A stretch of 64,000 nucleotides of DNA from Flavobacterium ammonificans (GTDB taxonomy: Bacteria; Bacteroidota; Bacteroidia; Flavobacteriales; Flavobacteriaceae), in assembly GCF_020886115.1 (NCBI RefSeq), contig NZ_AP025185.1, positions 1,984,001 through 2,048,000 of the forward strand, given 5' to 3'. Shown here in pieces: positions 1 to 9,360 of this stretch. Position 1 is the stretch's first letter. Each line of letters begins with the position of its first letter. The translations under genes and the position numbers were made by a program. The notes beneath the pieces are model-generated. The model made no database searches. It was given only the letters and a program-made list of their open reading frames with translations, and was not told where the DNA came from.

Positions 1-600
1 TCTCCACAATCTAGATGTTTCCAATACATTAGCTTTGTCCACCAAAGTGACTTTTTTACGTCGAGTTTGTGCTGCTTTAAAAGCTAAATGTGAAATTTTT
101 ACAATTTCATCTTCATTGTATTCACATAAATCAGATGCATAAGTACCTGAATCATTAGTTGTCTTTTTTCCAAAGTACATTCCGCCGTTCAACTCTCTAA
201 AGACAACAAAATCAGTGCCTTCTATAACCTCTTTTTTAACAGGTGATGAATTAATTAACTTAGGATATGCCTTAATTGGTCTGATATTGGCAAATAAACC
301 CAACTCCTTTCTAAGCTGAAGTAATCCTTGCTCTGGACGTATTTTAGATGTTGGATCAGAATCGTATTTTGGATCTCCAATTGCCCCAAATAAAATAGAA
401 TCAGTGTTTTTACATAAGTTTAAAGTTTGCTCAGGCAATGGCTTTCCTGTTTTTTCAATTGCTATTGCACCAATCAAAGCATCTTCGAAAATAAATTCAT
501 GTTGGTGCACAAAGGCAATAGCTTGCAATACTTTTTTTGCTTGCAAGGTTACTTCTGGACCTATTCCATCTCCTGATAATACGGCTATTTTTAAATTCAT
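1..600 (-). CDS. leuB: 3-isopropylmalate dehydrogenase (C-terminus beyond window)
   Basis: Oxidises and decarboxylates 3-isopropylmalate to 2-oxoisocaproate with NAD+ in leucine synthesis (cytosol). Translating the minus strand from the ATG at 600 gives 200 open residues running off the left edge. The protein starts MNLKIAVLSGDGIGPEV, the family N-terminus. FGAIGDPKYD lies at 71-80, RELNGGMYFG at 135-144, and the active-site stretch DKANVL at 188-193. Family members are about 350-370 residues, so a little over half is visible. It starts 11 bp after the leuA stop, so the two are very likely cotranscribed. The truncation is only the window boundary. Confidence 0.95.
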   Translation of the reverse strand, partial: MNLKIAVLSGDGIGPEVTLQAKKVLQAIAFVHQHEFIFEDALIGAIAIEKTGKPLPEQTLNLCKNTDSILFGAIGDPKYDSDPTSKIRPEQGLLQLRKELGLFANIRPIKAYPKLINSSPVKKEVIEGTDFVVFRELNGGMYFGKKTTNDSGTYASDLCEYNEDEIVKISHLAFKAAQTRRKKVTLVDKANVLETSRLWR

Positions 601-611
601 ATTAACTTAAT

Positions 612-1775
612 TTAAACTTCAAGACAATTACATGCTTCAACGATTTGATGTATATCGTGATCAAGGACTTCTTTTTTTATGTCGGCAAATTTCAAAAATT
701 CAGTGTATGCAATATCCAACTGTATTTTGGTTAATTCATAACCCACTTTTTTAGCTCTGTACGCTAAGGCAGCTCGGCCACTTCTTGCGGTTAAAACAAT
801 CGATGATTCATTAACTCCAACATCCAATGGATCAATAATTTCGTAAGTCGCTCTATTTTTAATAACGCCATCTTGATGAATTCCTGAACTATGAGAGAAG
901 GCGTTGGCTCCTACAATAGCTTTATTAGGTTGTACCATCATTCCCATACTATCAGAAACTAAACGACTCATTTCATTTAGCTGTTTGGAATCTATGGAAG
1001 TAAATAAATTCAAATAAGGATGCTGTTTAAAAATCATAACAACTTCTTCTAAGGCAGTGTTACCTGCTCTTTCTCCTATTCCATTTATTGTACATTCTAT
1101 TTGTCTAGCACCATTTACAGCCCCAGCAATAGAATTTGCAGTAGCCATACCAAGATCATTATGACAATGGCATGATAAAATGACATTTTCAATTCCTTTT
1201 ACATTTTCTTTTAAGTACTTTATTTTCGCTCCATATTCTTCAGGCAAACAATAGCCTGTAGTGTCTGGTATATTCAAAACAGTAGCACCTGATTTTATAA
1301 CTTCTTCACAAACTTTTGCTAAAAAAGCATTGTCCGTTCTACCCGCATCTTCTGCATAAAACTCAACATCTTCGACAAATGTTTTAGCATAAGCAACTGC
1401 TGATTTTGCTCTATAAATTATATCTTCCCTTGTCGTATTTAACTTGTGAATAATATGGGATTCTGAAGTACCAATTCCTGTGTGAATACGAGGTTTTTTA
1501 GCATATTGTAAAGCCGATGCAGCAACCTCAATGTCATTTTTTACAGCCCTAGTTAAACCACAAACTGTGGCATTTTTAACTATCTTACTAATTTCTGAAA
1601 CTGATAAAAAATCGCCTGGACTTGACACTGGAAAACCTGCTTCAATTATATCAACTCCCATTTCATCTAACCTACTTGCAATAATGAGTTTTTGAGCGGT
1701 ATCTAGTTTACAACCAGGGACCTGTTCTCCATCTCTAAGTGTAGTATCAAAAATTTGAACTTTTTCCTTATTCAT
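612..1775 (-). CDS. leuA: 2-isopropylmalate synthase, short form
   Basis: Condenses acetyl-CoA with 2-oxoisovalerate, the first committed step of leucine synthesis. It is a TIM-barrel enzyme of the DRE family: the N-terminal metal and substrate motif [13 protein letters not shown] is at residues about 9-21 and the metal-binding HCHND is near residue 200. GIGERAGN follows. At 387 residues it ends after the catalytic barrel and linker, and the roughly 120-residue C-terminal LeuA dimer/leucine-feedback domain of 500+ residue enzymes is missing. Short LeuA proteins of this kind are common in Flavobacteria. Related family members (homocitrate or citramalate synthases) are possible, but leuB directly downstream supports LeuA. 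It is the first gene of the visible leucine operon. Confidence 0.9.
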   Translation of the reverse strand: MNKEKVQIFDTTLRDGEQVPGCKLDTAQKLIIASRLDEMGVDIIEAGFPVSSPGDFLSVSEISKIVKNATVCGLTRAVKNDIEVAASALQYAKKPRIHTGIGTSESHIIHKLNTTREDIIYRAKSAVAYAKTFVEDVEFYAEDAGRTDNAFLAKVCEEVIKSGATVLNIPDTTGYCLPEEYGAKIKYLKENVKGIENVILSCHCHNDLGMATANSIAGAVNGARQIECTINGIGERAGNTALEEVVMIFKQHPYLNLFTSIDSKQLNEMSRLVSDSMGMMVQPNKAIVGANAFSHSSGIHQDGVIKNRATYEIIDPLDVGVNESSIVLTARSGRAALAYRAKKVGYELTKIQLDIAYTEFLKFADIKKEVLDHDIHQIVEACNCLEV

Positions 1776-1928
1776 TTTATTTTATTTAATGTAATTTCAC
1801 ATCTTATAACAAAATTATCTTTATCAACTTGGTTTTAAAATCTATTTAAAGTTTATTTACTGCGCATAAAGAACTTAATTATAGCGTAAGTATTTGATAA
1901 TTAAATATTTAAATCTTATAATTTTACA

Positions 1929-3473
1929 ATGGCTAACCATCAAAAAGATTTCTTATTTGTACTAATAAAATCGCTTTCAAAGTCGGAAAAACGTCAGTTT
2001 AAGATTTTCGCTAGTCGATTGGAAACTAGTTCGAATACTAAATTCATAGAATTATTTACAATTTTAGATAAATCTGAAGTCTATGATGAAAAAGTTATTT
2101 TAAAAAGTGGAAGTATTAAAAAAATTCAATTATCCAATTTAAAGTCCTATTTATACAAGCAAATATTAGTGAGCATTCGTTTGAATATTCCTAATCAAAA
2201 CATGCGTTATCAGTTACGAGAACAGATTGATTTTGCTACAATTTTATACAATAAAGGACTGTACAAACAAAGTTTGAAAATTTTAGACAAGACTAAGCTT
2301 CTTGCCATCGAGAATGACGAGAAAAATATGGCTTATGAAATTGTTGAATTTGAAAAACTAATCGAGTCACAATACATTACAAGAAGTATTCAAGGAAGAG
2401 CAGATGAATTAGTAATCCAAGCCAAAGAATTGAATTATAGCAATACAATTTCTAGCAAATTATCTAATTTATCGCTCCAGCTATATGGAATAATGTTAAA
2501 AACTGGCTATGTGAAAAATGATGACGAACTTCAATACATAGACAATTATTTTAATAAACATATTGCAAAATTTGATGAAAATAAGTTTGGGTTTAGAGAA
2601 AAATATTGGTTTTATAATGCCAATTTATGGCGAAGTTTTCTTGTTCAAGATTTTTTATCATGCTACAAATACGCACACAAATGGGTAACTCTTTTTTATG
2701 ATAACCCTACTATGATTAGTTTAAATCCAGTATTTTATTTAAAAGGAAACCACTATTTATTAGAGTCTCTTTTTATGTTGAAATACAAGACTAACTTTAA
2801 AAAGTATCTTGAAAAACTGGAACAAACCATTAATGATGACAAATTCCCTGTAAATGATAATGTATCCTCTTTGTCATTCTTATATTTATATAACAACAAA
2901 TTAAACTTTCATATTCTTGAAGGAAGTTTTGCAGAAAGCGAATATTTGATTCCTGAAGTATTATATAAAATGAAAAAGCATAGTGATCATTTAGACGAAC
3001 ACCATGAAATGCTTTTTTATTATAAAATTGCGTGTATCTATTTTGGCAATGAAAAATACACTGAATCCTTAGTATATCTTGATAAAATTATCAATAACAA
3101 AAATCTTAGTATGCGTGAGGATTTAATGTGCTTTTCACGACTTCTCTACTTAATTCTACATTATGAGCTTGGAAATGATTACTACCTAGAAAATCAATTA
3201 AAAAGCACCTATAAATTTCTTTTAAAAATGAATGATCTCAACGAAGTTCAAAAAGAAATTATTCGATTCTTAAAAAACTTAAATTCGATTTATCCTGGCG
3301 ATTTAAAAAAGGAATTCATTAAAATGAAAGAACATTTTATTGAATTAGAGAAAAACACCTATGAAAAACGTGCGTTTTTATATTTGGACATCATTTCTTG
3401 GTTAGAAAGCAAAATTGAAAACAAAAAAATAGCCTTAATAATTAAAGAAAAAGCTAAACTAAATAATAGATAA
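1929..3473 (+). CDS. Conserved hypothetical protein, all-helical repeat type
   Basis: A 514-residue protein I recognise only as a conserved Bacteroidota hypothetical. It begins MANHQKDFLFVLIKSLSKSEKRQ and has no signal peptide or membrane segment. The sequence is rich in Leu, Tyr, Lys and Asn, with helix-forming segments around residues 95-270 and 330-430 (for example LYNKGLYKQSLKILDKTKL and YFGNEKYTESLVYLDKI) that look like degenerate tetratricopeptide helices. That suggests a cytosolic scaffold or interaction protein, but no catalytic motif is visible. It is divergent from leuA with a 153-bp spacer and ends 7 bp before the convergent E1 dehydrogenase gene. Confidence 0.8.
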   Translation: MANHQKDFLFVLIKSLSKSEKRQFKIFASRLETSSNTKFIELFTILDKSEVYDEKVILKSGSIKKIQLSNLKSYLYKQILVSIRLNIPNQNMRYQLREQIDFATILYNKGLYKQSLKILDKTKLLAIENDEKNMAYEIVEFEKLIESQYITRSIQGRADELVIQAKELNYSNTISSKLSNLSLQLYGIMLKTGYVKNDDELQYIDNYFNKHIAKFDENKFGFREKYWFYNANLWRSFLVQDFLSCYKYAHKWVTLFYDNPTMISLNPVFYLKGNHYLLESLFMLKYKTNFKKYLEKLEQTINDDKFPVNDNVSSLSFLYLYNNKLNFHILEGSFAESEYLIPEVLYKMKKHSDHLDEHHEMLFYYKIACIYFGNEKYTESLVYLDKIINNKNLSMREDLMCFSRLLYLILHYELGNDYYLENQLKSTYKFLLKMNDLNEVQKEIIRFLKNLNSIYPGDLKKEFIKMKEHFIELEKNTYEKRAFLYLDIISWLESKIENKKIALIIKEKAKLNNR

Positions 3474-3480
3474 CCGTCTA

Positions 3481-5457
3481 TTAATAAGCGATTAAGTCTA
3501 ATAATGCTTTTTCAAATCGTCCTAGAGGCAAGTATTGATCTTCTAATGCCTTCGTGAATGGAATTGGACTTTCTAAACTCGCCACTCTAACCACTGGAGC
3601 ATCTAAATACTCAAAACAATTCTCCATAATTAAGGCAGAAATATCACTTGAAATACTTCCGAAAAGTGAGTCTTCTTGATAAATAATTGCCTTACCCGTT
3701 TTTTTAACAGAATCAAATATAGTTGCAGTATCTAGAGGTTGAAGCGTTCTCAAATCAATCAAATCTACTGAAAGGTCAGTGTGTTTTTCTAATGTTTCCA
3801 ATGCCCAATGGACAGCAGCACCAAAAGAAATTATAGTTACCGCTTCTCCTTCTTTCACAAGTGCCGCTTTTCCAAATGGTAGTGTATAATACTCATCAGG
3901 TACATCCTGATAAATGCTACGATATAATTTCTTGTGTTCAAAAAACAAAACTGGATTTGGATCGTTAATAGCAGTATTTAATAACCCCTTTGCGTCATAC
4001 GGAAAAGCTGGATAAACTACTTTTAATCCAGGGGTTTTAGTAAACCAAGCTTCATTAGTTTGAGAGTGAAAAGGTCCGGCTTGAGTTCCAGCACCACAAG
4101 GCATTCGTATAACTACATCAGCTTTTTCAAGCCAACGATAATGTGATTTAGCCAATAAGTTGACTATAGGATTAAATCCTGTGGATACAAAATCAGCAAA
4201 CTGCATTTCTACTACAGATTTATATCCATTAATAGATAATCCCATCCCAGCAGAGACAATAATACTTTCGCAAATTGGGGTATTTCGAACCCTATCTTTT
4301 CCAAAAAGTGGTACAAAACCATCTGTTATTTTAAATGCCCCACCATATTCTGCAATGTCTTGCCCCATAATAACTAGATTATCATGGCGCTGCATAGATT
4401 GTTTAAGACTGCTACTTATCGCATCAATAAAACGTATATTTGAAACATTTGAATTAGCATTAATTAACTCAAAATCATACCCTTTATACACATCATCTAG
4501 CTCATCACTATAAAATGCCTCTATATCAGGTTCGCTATTTACAATAGCCCAACTTTCATCAATCTCTTTTTTAAAATGGGATGTAATTTCTAAATCAATG
4601 CTTTCAGTTAAAATATTTAACTGTATTAAATACTTTTTAAAATTTTCAACAGGATCTTTTTCTTCCCATAAATCCAGTAATTCTTTCGGAACGTACTTAA
4701 CTCCACTTGCCTCTTCATGCCCCCTCATTCTGAATGTCTTAAATTCAAGTAGAATTGGACGAGGATGAGTCTCCATTGATTTCTTTAAATCTGAAATTAA
4801 ATGATACACCTCAAGTACATTATTTCCATCTACAATATAACTTTCCATTCCGTAACCAATTCCTTTATCGGCTAAATTCTCACAACGATATTGCTCATTA
4901 GTTGGTGTTGACAAGCCATATCCATTATTCTCAATTACAAAAAGAACGGGTAAATCCCAAACAGATGCAACATTTAAAGCTTCATGAAAATCACCTTCTG
5001 AAGTAGCACCTTCGCCTGTAAAAACAGCGGTAATTTTACCATTATTGGACAATTTATTAGCTAAAGCTATCCCATCAGCAACTCCTAATTGCGGACCTAA
5101 ATGAGATATCATTCCTATAATTTTATACTGCTGGCTTCCAAAATGAAAACTTCTATCTCTTCCTTTGGTAAACCCATTTGCTTTTCCTTGCCATTGCGAA
5201 AACAATCGGTACAAGGGGATGTTTCGTGAGGTAAAAACCCCAAGATTTCTGTGCATTGGTAGAATGTATTCGTCTTGATCTAAAGCTGCTGTAATTCCTA
5301 CAGATATTGCTTCTTGACCAATTCCAGAAAACCATTTTGATACTTTTCCTTGACGAATGAGCACCAACATTTTTTCTTCAATCATTCGTGGCTTTAGAAT
5401 ACTTTTATAAAGTTCAAGTAATTGATTGTCTCCTAACGTACCTCTATTAAATTTCAT
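3481..5457 (-). CDS. 2-oxo acid dehydrogenase E1, fused alpha and beta subunits
   Basis: Thiamine-diphosphate-dependent E1 component, most likely of the branched-chain 2-oxo acid dehydrogenase complex, which decarboxylates 2-oxo acids and transfers the acyl group to lipoyl-E2. Residues about 1-320 match the alpha subunit: the TPP/Mg motif GEGATSEGDFHEALN near residue 150 is followed by ENNGYG. Residues about 340-658 match the beta subunit, with GQDIAEYGGAF and GTQAGPFHSQTNEAW. Elsewhere these are usually two genes (bkdA1/bkdA2); the 658-residue fusion is a known Bacteroidota form. E2 and E3 are not in the window. Pyruvate or acetoin specificity cannot be excluded from sequence alone. Confidence 0.88.
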   Translation of the reverse strand: MKFNRGTLGDNQLLELYKSILKPRMIEEKMLVLIRQGKVSKWFSGIGQEAISVGITAALDQDEYILPMHRNLGVFTSRNIPLYRLFSQWQGKANGFTKGRDRSFHFGSQQYKIIGMISHLGPQLGVADGIALANKLSNNGKITAVFTGEGATSEGDFHEALNVASVWDLPVLFVIENNGYGLSTPTNEQYRCENLADKGIGYGMESYIVDGNNVLEVYHLISDLKKSMETHPRPILLEFKTFRMRGHEEASGVKYVPKELLDLWEEKDPVENFKKYLIQLNILTESIDLEITSHFKKEIDESWAIVNSEPDIEAFYSDELDDVYKGYDFELINANSNVSNIRFIDAISSSLKQSMQRHDNLVIMGQDIAEYGGAFKITDGFVPLFGKDRVRNTPICESIIVSAGMGLSINGYKSVVEMQFADFVSTGFNPIVNLLAKSHYRWLEKADVVIRMPCGAGTQAGPFHSQTNEAWFTKTPGLKVVYPAFPYDAKGLLNTAINDPNPVLFFEHKKLYRSIYQDVPDEYYTLPFGKAALVKEGEAVTIISFGAAVHWALETLEKHTDLSVDLIDLRTLQPLDTATIFDSVKKTGKAIIYQEDSLFGSISSDISALIMENCFEYLDAPVVRVASLESPIPFTKALEDQYLPLGRFEKALLDLIAY

Positions 5458-5557
5458 CGTTTAAAATTTGTCATAAAATTATAACATTTTTTTATTTTAA
5501 TGTTGTAAAAATATATTCAGACAAAAAAAATAGAAAATTTAATCCCAAATAATTATT

Positions 5558-5565
5558 TACATTTG
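5558..5565 (+). promoter_or_regulatory. Promoter -7 box for the 5610 oxygenase gene
   Basis: TACATTTG matches the Bacteroidota TAnnTTTG box and lies 44 bp before the start codon. I see no convincing TTG at the -33 distance. It sits inside TTACAT-N6-ATGTAA, a perfect 6-bp inverted repeat that could be an operator. Confidence 0.5.
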
Positions 5566-5609
5566 TAGATGTAAGTGGTCATACCAAAACATTATTTATA
5601 AAAACAACT

Positions 5610-6563
5610 ATGCAAAAAATTCCTAGTGTTGACTTGCGTGATTTCCTGTCGGATGATCCGACACGTAAACAAAAATTTGTAAATGAAATCGGAAGAGCCT
5701 ATGAAGATATTGGCTTCGTAGCACTAAAAGGTCATTTTTTAGATGATCAATTAGTAGAAAATCTATACAGTGAAGTGCGAAGTTTCTTTTCGTTACCACT
5801 AGAAACCAAATCAAAATATGAAATTCCAGGAATTGGAGGTCAAAGAGGCTATGTTTCTTTTGGAAAAGAACATGCTAAAGGTCGTTCTGCTGGAGATTTA
5901 AAAGAGTTTTGGCATTTTGGGCAATACGTAAGTGACGATTCAAAGTACGCTAACGAATATCCTAAAAATGTTACAGTTAACGAATTGGCTAATTTCAATT
6001 CAACTGGAAAAGAAGCGTATCAAATGCTTGAAAAAACAGGTATATATGTTTTAAGAGCATTGGCTTTACACATAGGATTAGATGAATTTTATTTCGATAA
6101 TTTTATCAAAGACGGAAACAGTATTCTTCGACCAATCCACTACCCTCCTATAACCGACGAACCTAAAGACGGTGCAGTTCGTGCTGCAGCTCATGGAGAC
6201 ATCAACTTGATTACGCTTTTAATGGGTGCTCAAGGAAAAGGATTACAAGTACAAAATCATAACGGAGATTGGATTGATGCTATGGCACAGCCTGACGAGT
6301 TAATGATTAATGTGGGGGATATGTTATCAAGACATACCAACAACAAATTAAAATCGACCATTCATCAAGTAGTAAATCCACCAAGAGAATTGTGGGGAAC
6401 TTCTCGTTATTCTATTCCGTTTTTCATGCATCCTGTTAGCGATATGCCGCTGAATTGTTTGGAACAATGCATTGATGCAACACATCCAAAACAATTTGAT
6501 GACATTACAGCTGGCGAATATTTGAATGAACGATTAGTGGAATTAGGATTGATTAAGAAATAG
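5610..6563 (+). CDS. Isopenicillin N synthase-family Fe(II)/2-oxoglutarate oxygenase
   Basis: Non-haem iron dioxygenase fold, 317 residues, with the N-terminal DIOX_N region (residues about 5-110) and a C-terminal 2OG-Fe(II) domain. The iron triad is visible: the first His and Asp in AAHGDINLITLL (H-x-D), the second His in KSTIHQVVNP. The 2-oxoglutarate arginine follows in SRYSIPFFMHP. Relatives catalyse hydroxylations, ring closures or ethylene formation, and the substrate cannot be deduced. No biosynthetic cluster surrounds it. The upstream gene is divergent and a short SUI1-family gene follows 100 bp later. The start fits the TACATTTG box at 5558. Confidence 0.85.
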   Translation: MQKIPSVDLRDFLSDDPTRKQKFVNEIGRAYEDIGFVALKGHFLDDQLVENLYSEVRSFFSLPLETKSKYEIPGIGGQRGYVSFGKEHAKGRSAGDLKEFWHFGQYVSDDSKYANEYPKNVTVNELANFNSTGKEAYQMLEKTGIYVLRALALHIGLDEFYFDNFIKDGNSILRPIHYPPITDEPKDGAVRAAAHGDINLITLLMGAQGKGLQVQNHNGDWIDAMAQPDELMINVGDMLSRHTNNKLKSTIHQVVNPPRELWGTSRYSIPFFMHPVSDMPLNCLEQCIDATHPKQFDDITAGEYLNERLVELGLIKK

Positions 6564-6588
6564 AGTTAATCAGATTTTTATAATTTAT

Positions 6589-6639
6589 TTAGAACACAGA
6601 TTGAAGAAATTTCTATAATTTTTAAAATCTGTGTTCTAA
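6589..6639. repeat. 14-bp perfect inverted repeat in intergenic space
   Basis: Arms TTAGAACACAGATT (6589-6602) and AATCTGTGTTCTAA (6626-6639) are perfect reverse complements around a 23-base loop. There is no clean T-run after either arm, so it is not a standard terminator. The AATCTGTGTTCT sequence resembles dispersed intergenic repeats that I recall from other flavobacterial genomes. Only one copy is in this window. Confidence 0.6.
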
Positions 6640-6664
6640 TTTATATCTCTAATACATACGAAAA

Positions 6665-6997
6665 ATGGACCTACAAGATCAATTAAAAAACCTATTTCCT
6701 GATCATCAAATTTCAAATGAACCTGAAGATACTCTCGAAAACGAACATGAATTATTCGTTCAAGCTGAGCCTATGATTTGCAAATTCGAAAAGCGTAAAG
6801 GAAAACCTACTACAATAATTGCAGGTTATGAAGGTGCTGATGAAGATTTTAAAATTTTAGCCAAAGAAATCAAAAGTAAACTCGCCGTGGGCGGAACATT
6901 CAAAGATGGTGAGATTATCATTCAAGGGGATTTTCGCGATCGTATCATGAAAATGCTCCAAGAGAAAGGATTTAAAACCAAACGAGTAGGCGGATAA
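6665..6997 (+). CDS. SUI1/eIF1-like translation factor (YciH family)
   Basis: A 110-residue SUI1-domain protein. Bacterial YciH proteins are homologues of eukaryotic eIF1 and have been linked to initiation fidelity and stress, but their role in Bacteroidota is not settled. The SUI1 core is visible: KFEKRKGKPTTIIAGYEG (residues about 39-56), then LAKEIKSKLAVGGTFKDGEI and the C-terminal IQGDFRDRIMKMLQEKGF. The N-terminal 35 residues are acidic. It precedes the nucleoside phosphorylase by 58 bp on the same strand. Confidence 0.9.
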   Translation: MDLQDQLKNLFPDHQISNEPEDTLENEHELFVQAEPMICKFEKRKGKPTTIIAGYEGADEDFKILAKEIKSKLAVGGTFKDGEIIIQGDFRDRIMKMLQEKGFKTKRVGG

Positions 6998-7055
6998 ATT
7001 CGATATACGAAATACAATATTAGATTTACGAAGTTAATTTTACACAAAAAACAAA

Positions 7056-7922
7056 ATGATTGCATCATCAGAATTGATATTAAATCCAGACGGAAGTGTG
7101 TATCACTTGAATCTGAAACCGGAAAACATTGCCCACGATATTATTTTTGTTGGTGATCCTGATCGTGTAGAAAAAATTACACAATTCTTTGATAGCATCG
7201 AATTTTCAATTCAAAAAAGAGAATTCAAAACCCAAACAGGAATCTATAAAGGAAAACGATTAACAGTCCTTTCAACCGGAATTGGTCCCGATAATATTGA
7301 TATTGTCTTGAACGAATTGGACGCTTTGGTTAATATTGATTTAAACACGCGTCAACCTAAGGAAAACTTAACTTCTTTAAATATAATCCGAATTGGTACC
7401 TCAGGTTCAATTCAAGCCGATATCCCAGTTGATAGTTTTGTATTATCTCAATTCGGAATTGGTTTAGACAATATGTTACGTTCGTATATAGTTGACGAGG
7501 TTACACATAAAGACATTGAAGAGGCTTTTATTACTCAAACCGAATGGAACCTGCAAAAAGGTCGCCCTTATGCGATTGCGTGTTCTGAAGTTTTAAAAAA
7601 AAGAATTGAAAGCAACCAAATGCATAAAGGTATTACTTGTACTGTTGGTGGATTTTACGGTCCACAAGGACGTGTTTTGCGATTACCAATTCAGGATAGC
7701 GATTTGAATTCTAAAATGGATCATTTTCAATTTAACGGCAATCGAATTACCAATCTCGAAATGGAAACGACTGCTATATATGGACTTTCGGCCTTGTTAG
7801 GTCATCATGCTTTGTCATTGAATGCGATAATTGCCAATAGAGCGACAGGGACTTTTAGCGAAGATCCTACCAAAGCTGTGGATGAATTGATTGCCTATAC
7901 TTTAGATAAATTAGCTAATTAA
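7056..7922 (+). CDS. Nucleoside phosphorylase (uridine phosphorylase-like)
   Basis: PNP/UDP-family phosphorylase of 288 residues that splits a nucleoside with phosphate into base and ribose-1-phosphate for salvage. The phosphate-binding segment VGDPDRVEKI (residues about 32-41) is typical of UdP/DeoD enzymes. TGIGPDNIDIVLNELDAL and IIRIGTSGSIQADIPV form the active-site core, and NLEMETTAIYGLSALLGHHAL supplies the E-M-E ribose-binding motif. Pyrimidine rather than purine preference is inferred from overall resemblance. It is cytosolic, and the next gene starts 11 bp downstream. Confidence 0.85.
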   Translation: MIASSELILNPDGSVYHLNLKPENIAHDIIFVGDPDRVEKITQFFDSIEFSIQKREFKTQTGIYKGKRLTVLSTGIGPDNIDIVLNELDALVNIDLNTRQPKENLTSLNIIRIGTSGSIQADIPVDSFVLSQFGIGLDNMLRSYIVDEVTHKDIEEAFITQTEWNLQKGRPYAIACSEVLKKRIESNQMHKGITCTVGGFYGPQGRVLRLPIQDSDLNSKMDHFQFNGNRITNLEMETTAIYGLSALLGHHALSLNAIIANRATGTFSEDPTKAVDELIAYTLDKLAN

Positions 7923-7933
7923 TCAATCGATGT

Positions 7934-8467
7934 ATGAATTTAATTATTGAAACAGAGCGCCTTTTAATACGCCCATTTGAAAGATCTGATGCTGAATCAC
8001 TATTTGAAATGGACAAAAATCCAAACGTACATAAATATTTATGGAAAAAACCAGTCGAAAATATAGATGAAATATATGCCTATATTGAAATGGTTCAAAA
8101 ACAATATTCTGAAAGGGGAATTGGTCGATTTTCTACCATTTTAAAAGAATCAAAGGAGTTAATAGGTTGGACAGGTATAAAATTTGTAAATGATCATGTG
8201 GAAAATGGGAATACAAATTTTTACGATTATGGTTATCGTTTAAATGAAAAATTTTGGAACAAAGGGTATGCTTCTGAAGCAACAAAAGCTTGGTTTGAAT
8301 ATGGTTTCAATCAAATGAAAATTAAAGAAATGAATGCATATACTCATACAGAGAATGGTGCTTCTAATCATATTTTAGAAAAAAACGGGATGCATCTTAT
8401 AGAAGAATATATAGCTGAGGATGGCATTAATTGGAAATGGTGGCAAATGATTAATCCCACTTTTTAA
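7934..8467 (+). CDS. GNAT family N-acetyltransferase (RimJ/RimL-like)
   Basis: A 177-residue acetyl-CoA-dependent acetyltransferase of the RimJ/RimL type. The opening IIETERLLIRPFERSDAESLF is characteristic. The acetyl-CoA pyrophosphate loop appears as YRLNEKFWNKGYASEATKA, a relaxed R-x-x-G-x-A form. The substrate could be a protein N-terminus or a small amine and is not predictable. It follows the phosphorylase by 11 bp, so the pair may be cotranscribed without an obvious functional link. Confidence 0.85.
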   Translation: MNLIIETERLLIRPFERSDAESLFEMDKNPNVHKYLWKKPVENIDEIYAYIEMVQKQYSERGIGRFSTILKESKELIGWTGIKFVNDHVENGNTNFYDYGYRLNEKFWNKGYASEATKAWFEYGFNQMKIKEMNAYTHTENGASNHILEKNGMHLIEEYIAEDGINWKWWQMINPTF

Positions 8468-8511
8468 AATAATAACGTATTTCTTTAGGATATTTATATC
8501 AATATATAAAA

Positions 8512-9360
8512 ATGAATCAAGTAAAAATTGTTGGCGTTCCGGAACATTTCAATTTACCTTGGCATCTTTGTCTTGAAAATGGCGAATTTGAAAAGGAAAA
8601 TATCGATTTACAATGGACTGATGTGCCTGAAGGAACTGGAAAAATGTGTCAAATGCTTCGCGATGGAAGTACTGATATTGCGGTAATTTTAACCGAAGGA
8701 ATCATTAAAGATATTGTTGGTGGAAATCCATCTAAGATTGTGCAAATTTATGTTGAATCACCTTTAATTTGGGGAATTCATGTTGGAGCTCAATCCAATC
8801 ATCAATCGCTTACCGATTTAGAGAAAACAAAAGCTGCCATTTCACGTCTTGGTTCTGGCTCTCAATTAATGGCTTATGTCAATGCCAAAAATCAAGGTTG
8901 GAACACTAACGAATTGCAATTTGAAATTGTCAATACTATTGATGGTGCGGTAACTGCTTTGACTGATGGAACAGCCGATTATTTTATGTGGGAACATTTT
9001 ATGACAAAACCATTGGTAGATAACGGCGTTTTTAGACGCTTAGGCGACTGCCCTACTCCTTGGCCTTGTTTTGTTATTGCCGTTCGCGAAGTAGTATTAG
9101 CTAAACAACCAGAAATAATTACAAAGCTTCTTGAAATAATTAATACCAAAACACGAATTTTCAAAGCCATTCCTGATATTGATAAGCAATTAGCAAAAAC
9201 CTATAACCAAAAAATTGAAGACATCAAAGAATGGTTAAGGCTAACTGAATGGTCGCAAGAAAAAATAGATGCAGTCCTACTTGACCGTATTCAAAACCAA
9301 TTGGTAGAATTAAACATTATAAATTCAAAATCTGATTCAATTAGTTGGGAATCGATTTAG
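8512..9360 (+). CDS. Substrate-binding-like protein without signal peptide (NMT1/THI5-like fold)
   Basis: A 282-residue protein resembling periplasmic ABC substrate-binding proteins of the NMT1/SsuA type. It opens with VKIVGVPEHFNLPWHLCLENGEFEKENIDL, then has DGSTDIAVILTEGIIKDIV and later GTADYFMWEHFMTKPLVDNG. Unlike transported binding proteins it has no signal peptide or lipobox, and no permease or ATPase gene is adjacent. It may act in the cytosol as a sensor or enzyme, as THI5-type proteins do, but the ligand is unknown. Its last 20 bases overlap the convergent serine hydrolase gene. Confidence 0.7.
   Translation: MNQVKIVGVPEHFNLPWHLCLENGEFEKENIDLQWTDVPEGTGKMCQMLRDGSTDIAVILTEGIIKDIVGGNPSKIVQIYVESPLIWGIHVGAQSNHQSLTDLEKTKAAISRLGSGSQLMAYVNAKNQGWNTNELQFEIVNTIDGAVTALTDGTADYFMWEHFMTKPLVDNGVFRRLGDCPTPWPCFVIAVREVVLAKQPEIITKLLEIINTKTRIFKAIPDIDKQLAKTYNQKIEDIKEWLRLTEWSQEKIDAVLLDRIQNQLVELNIINSKSDSISWESI

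Noticed and set aside
404-610. A 68-codon plus-strand ORF at the left end
   Set aside because: It is antisense to leuB, whose frame is clearly coding.
5610-6563. Isopenicillin N synthase homologue as sign of antibiotic biosynthesis
   Set aside because: No synthetase or tailoring genes are nearby; the family is broad and includes many housekeeping oxygenases.
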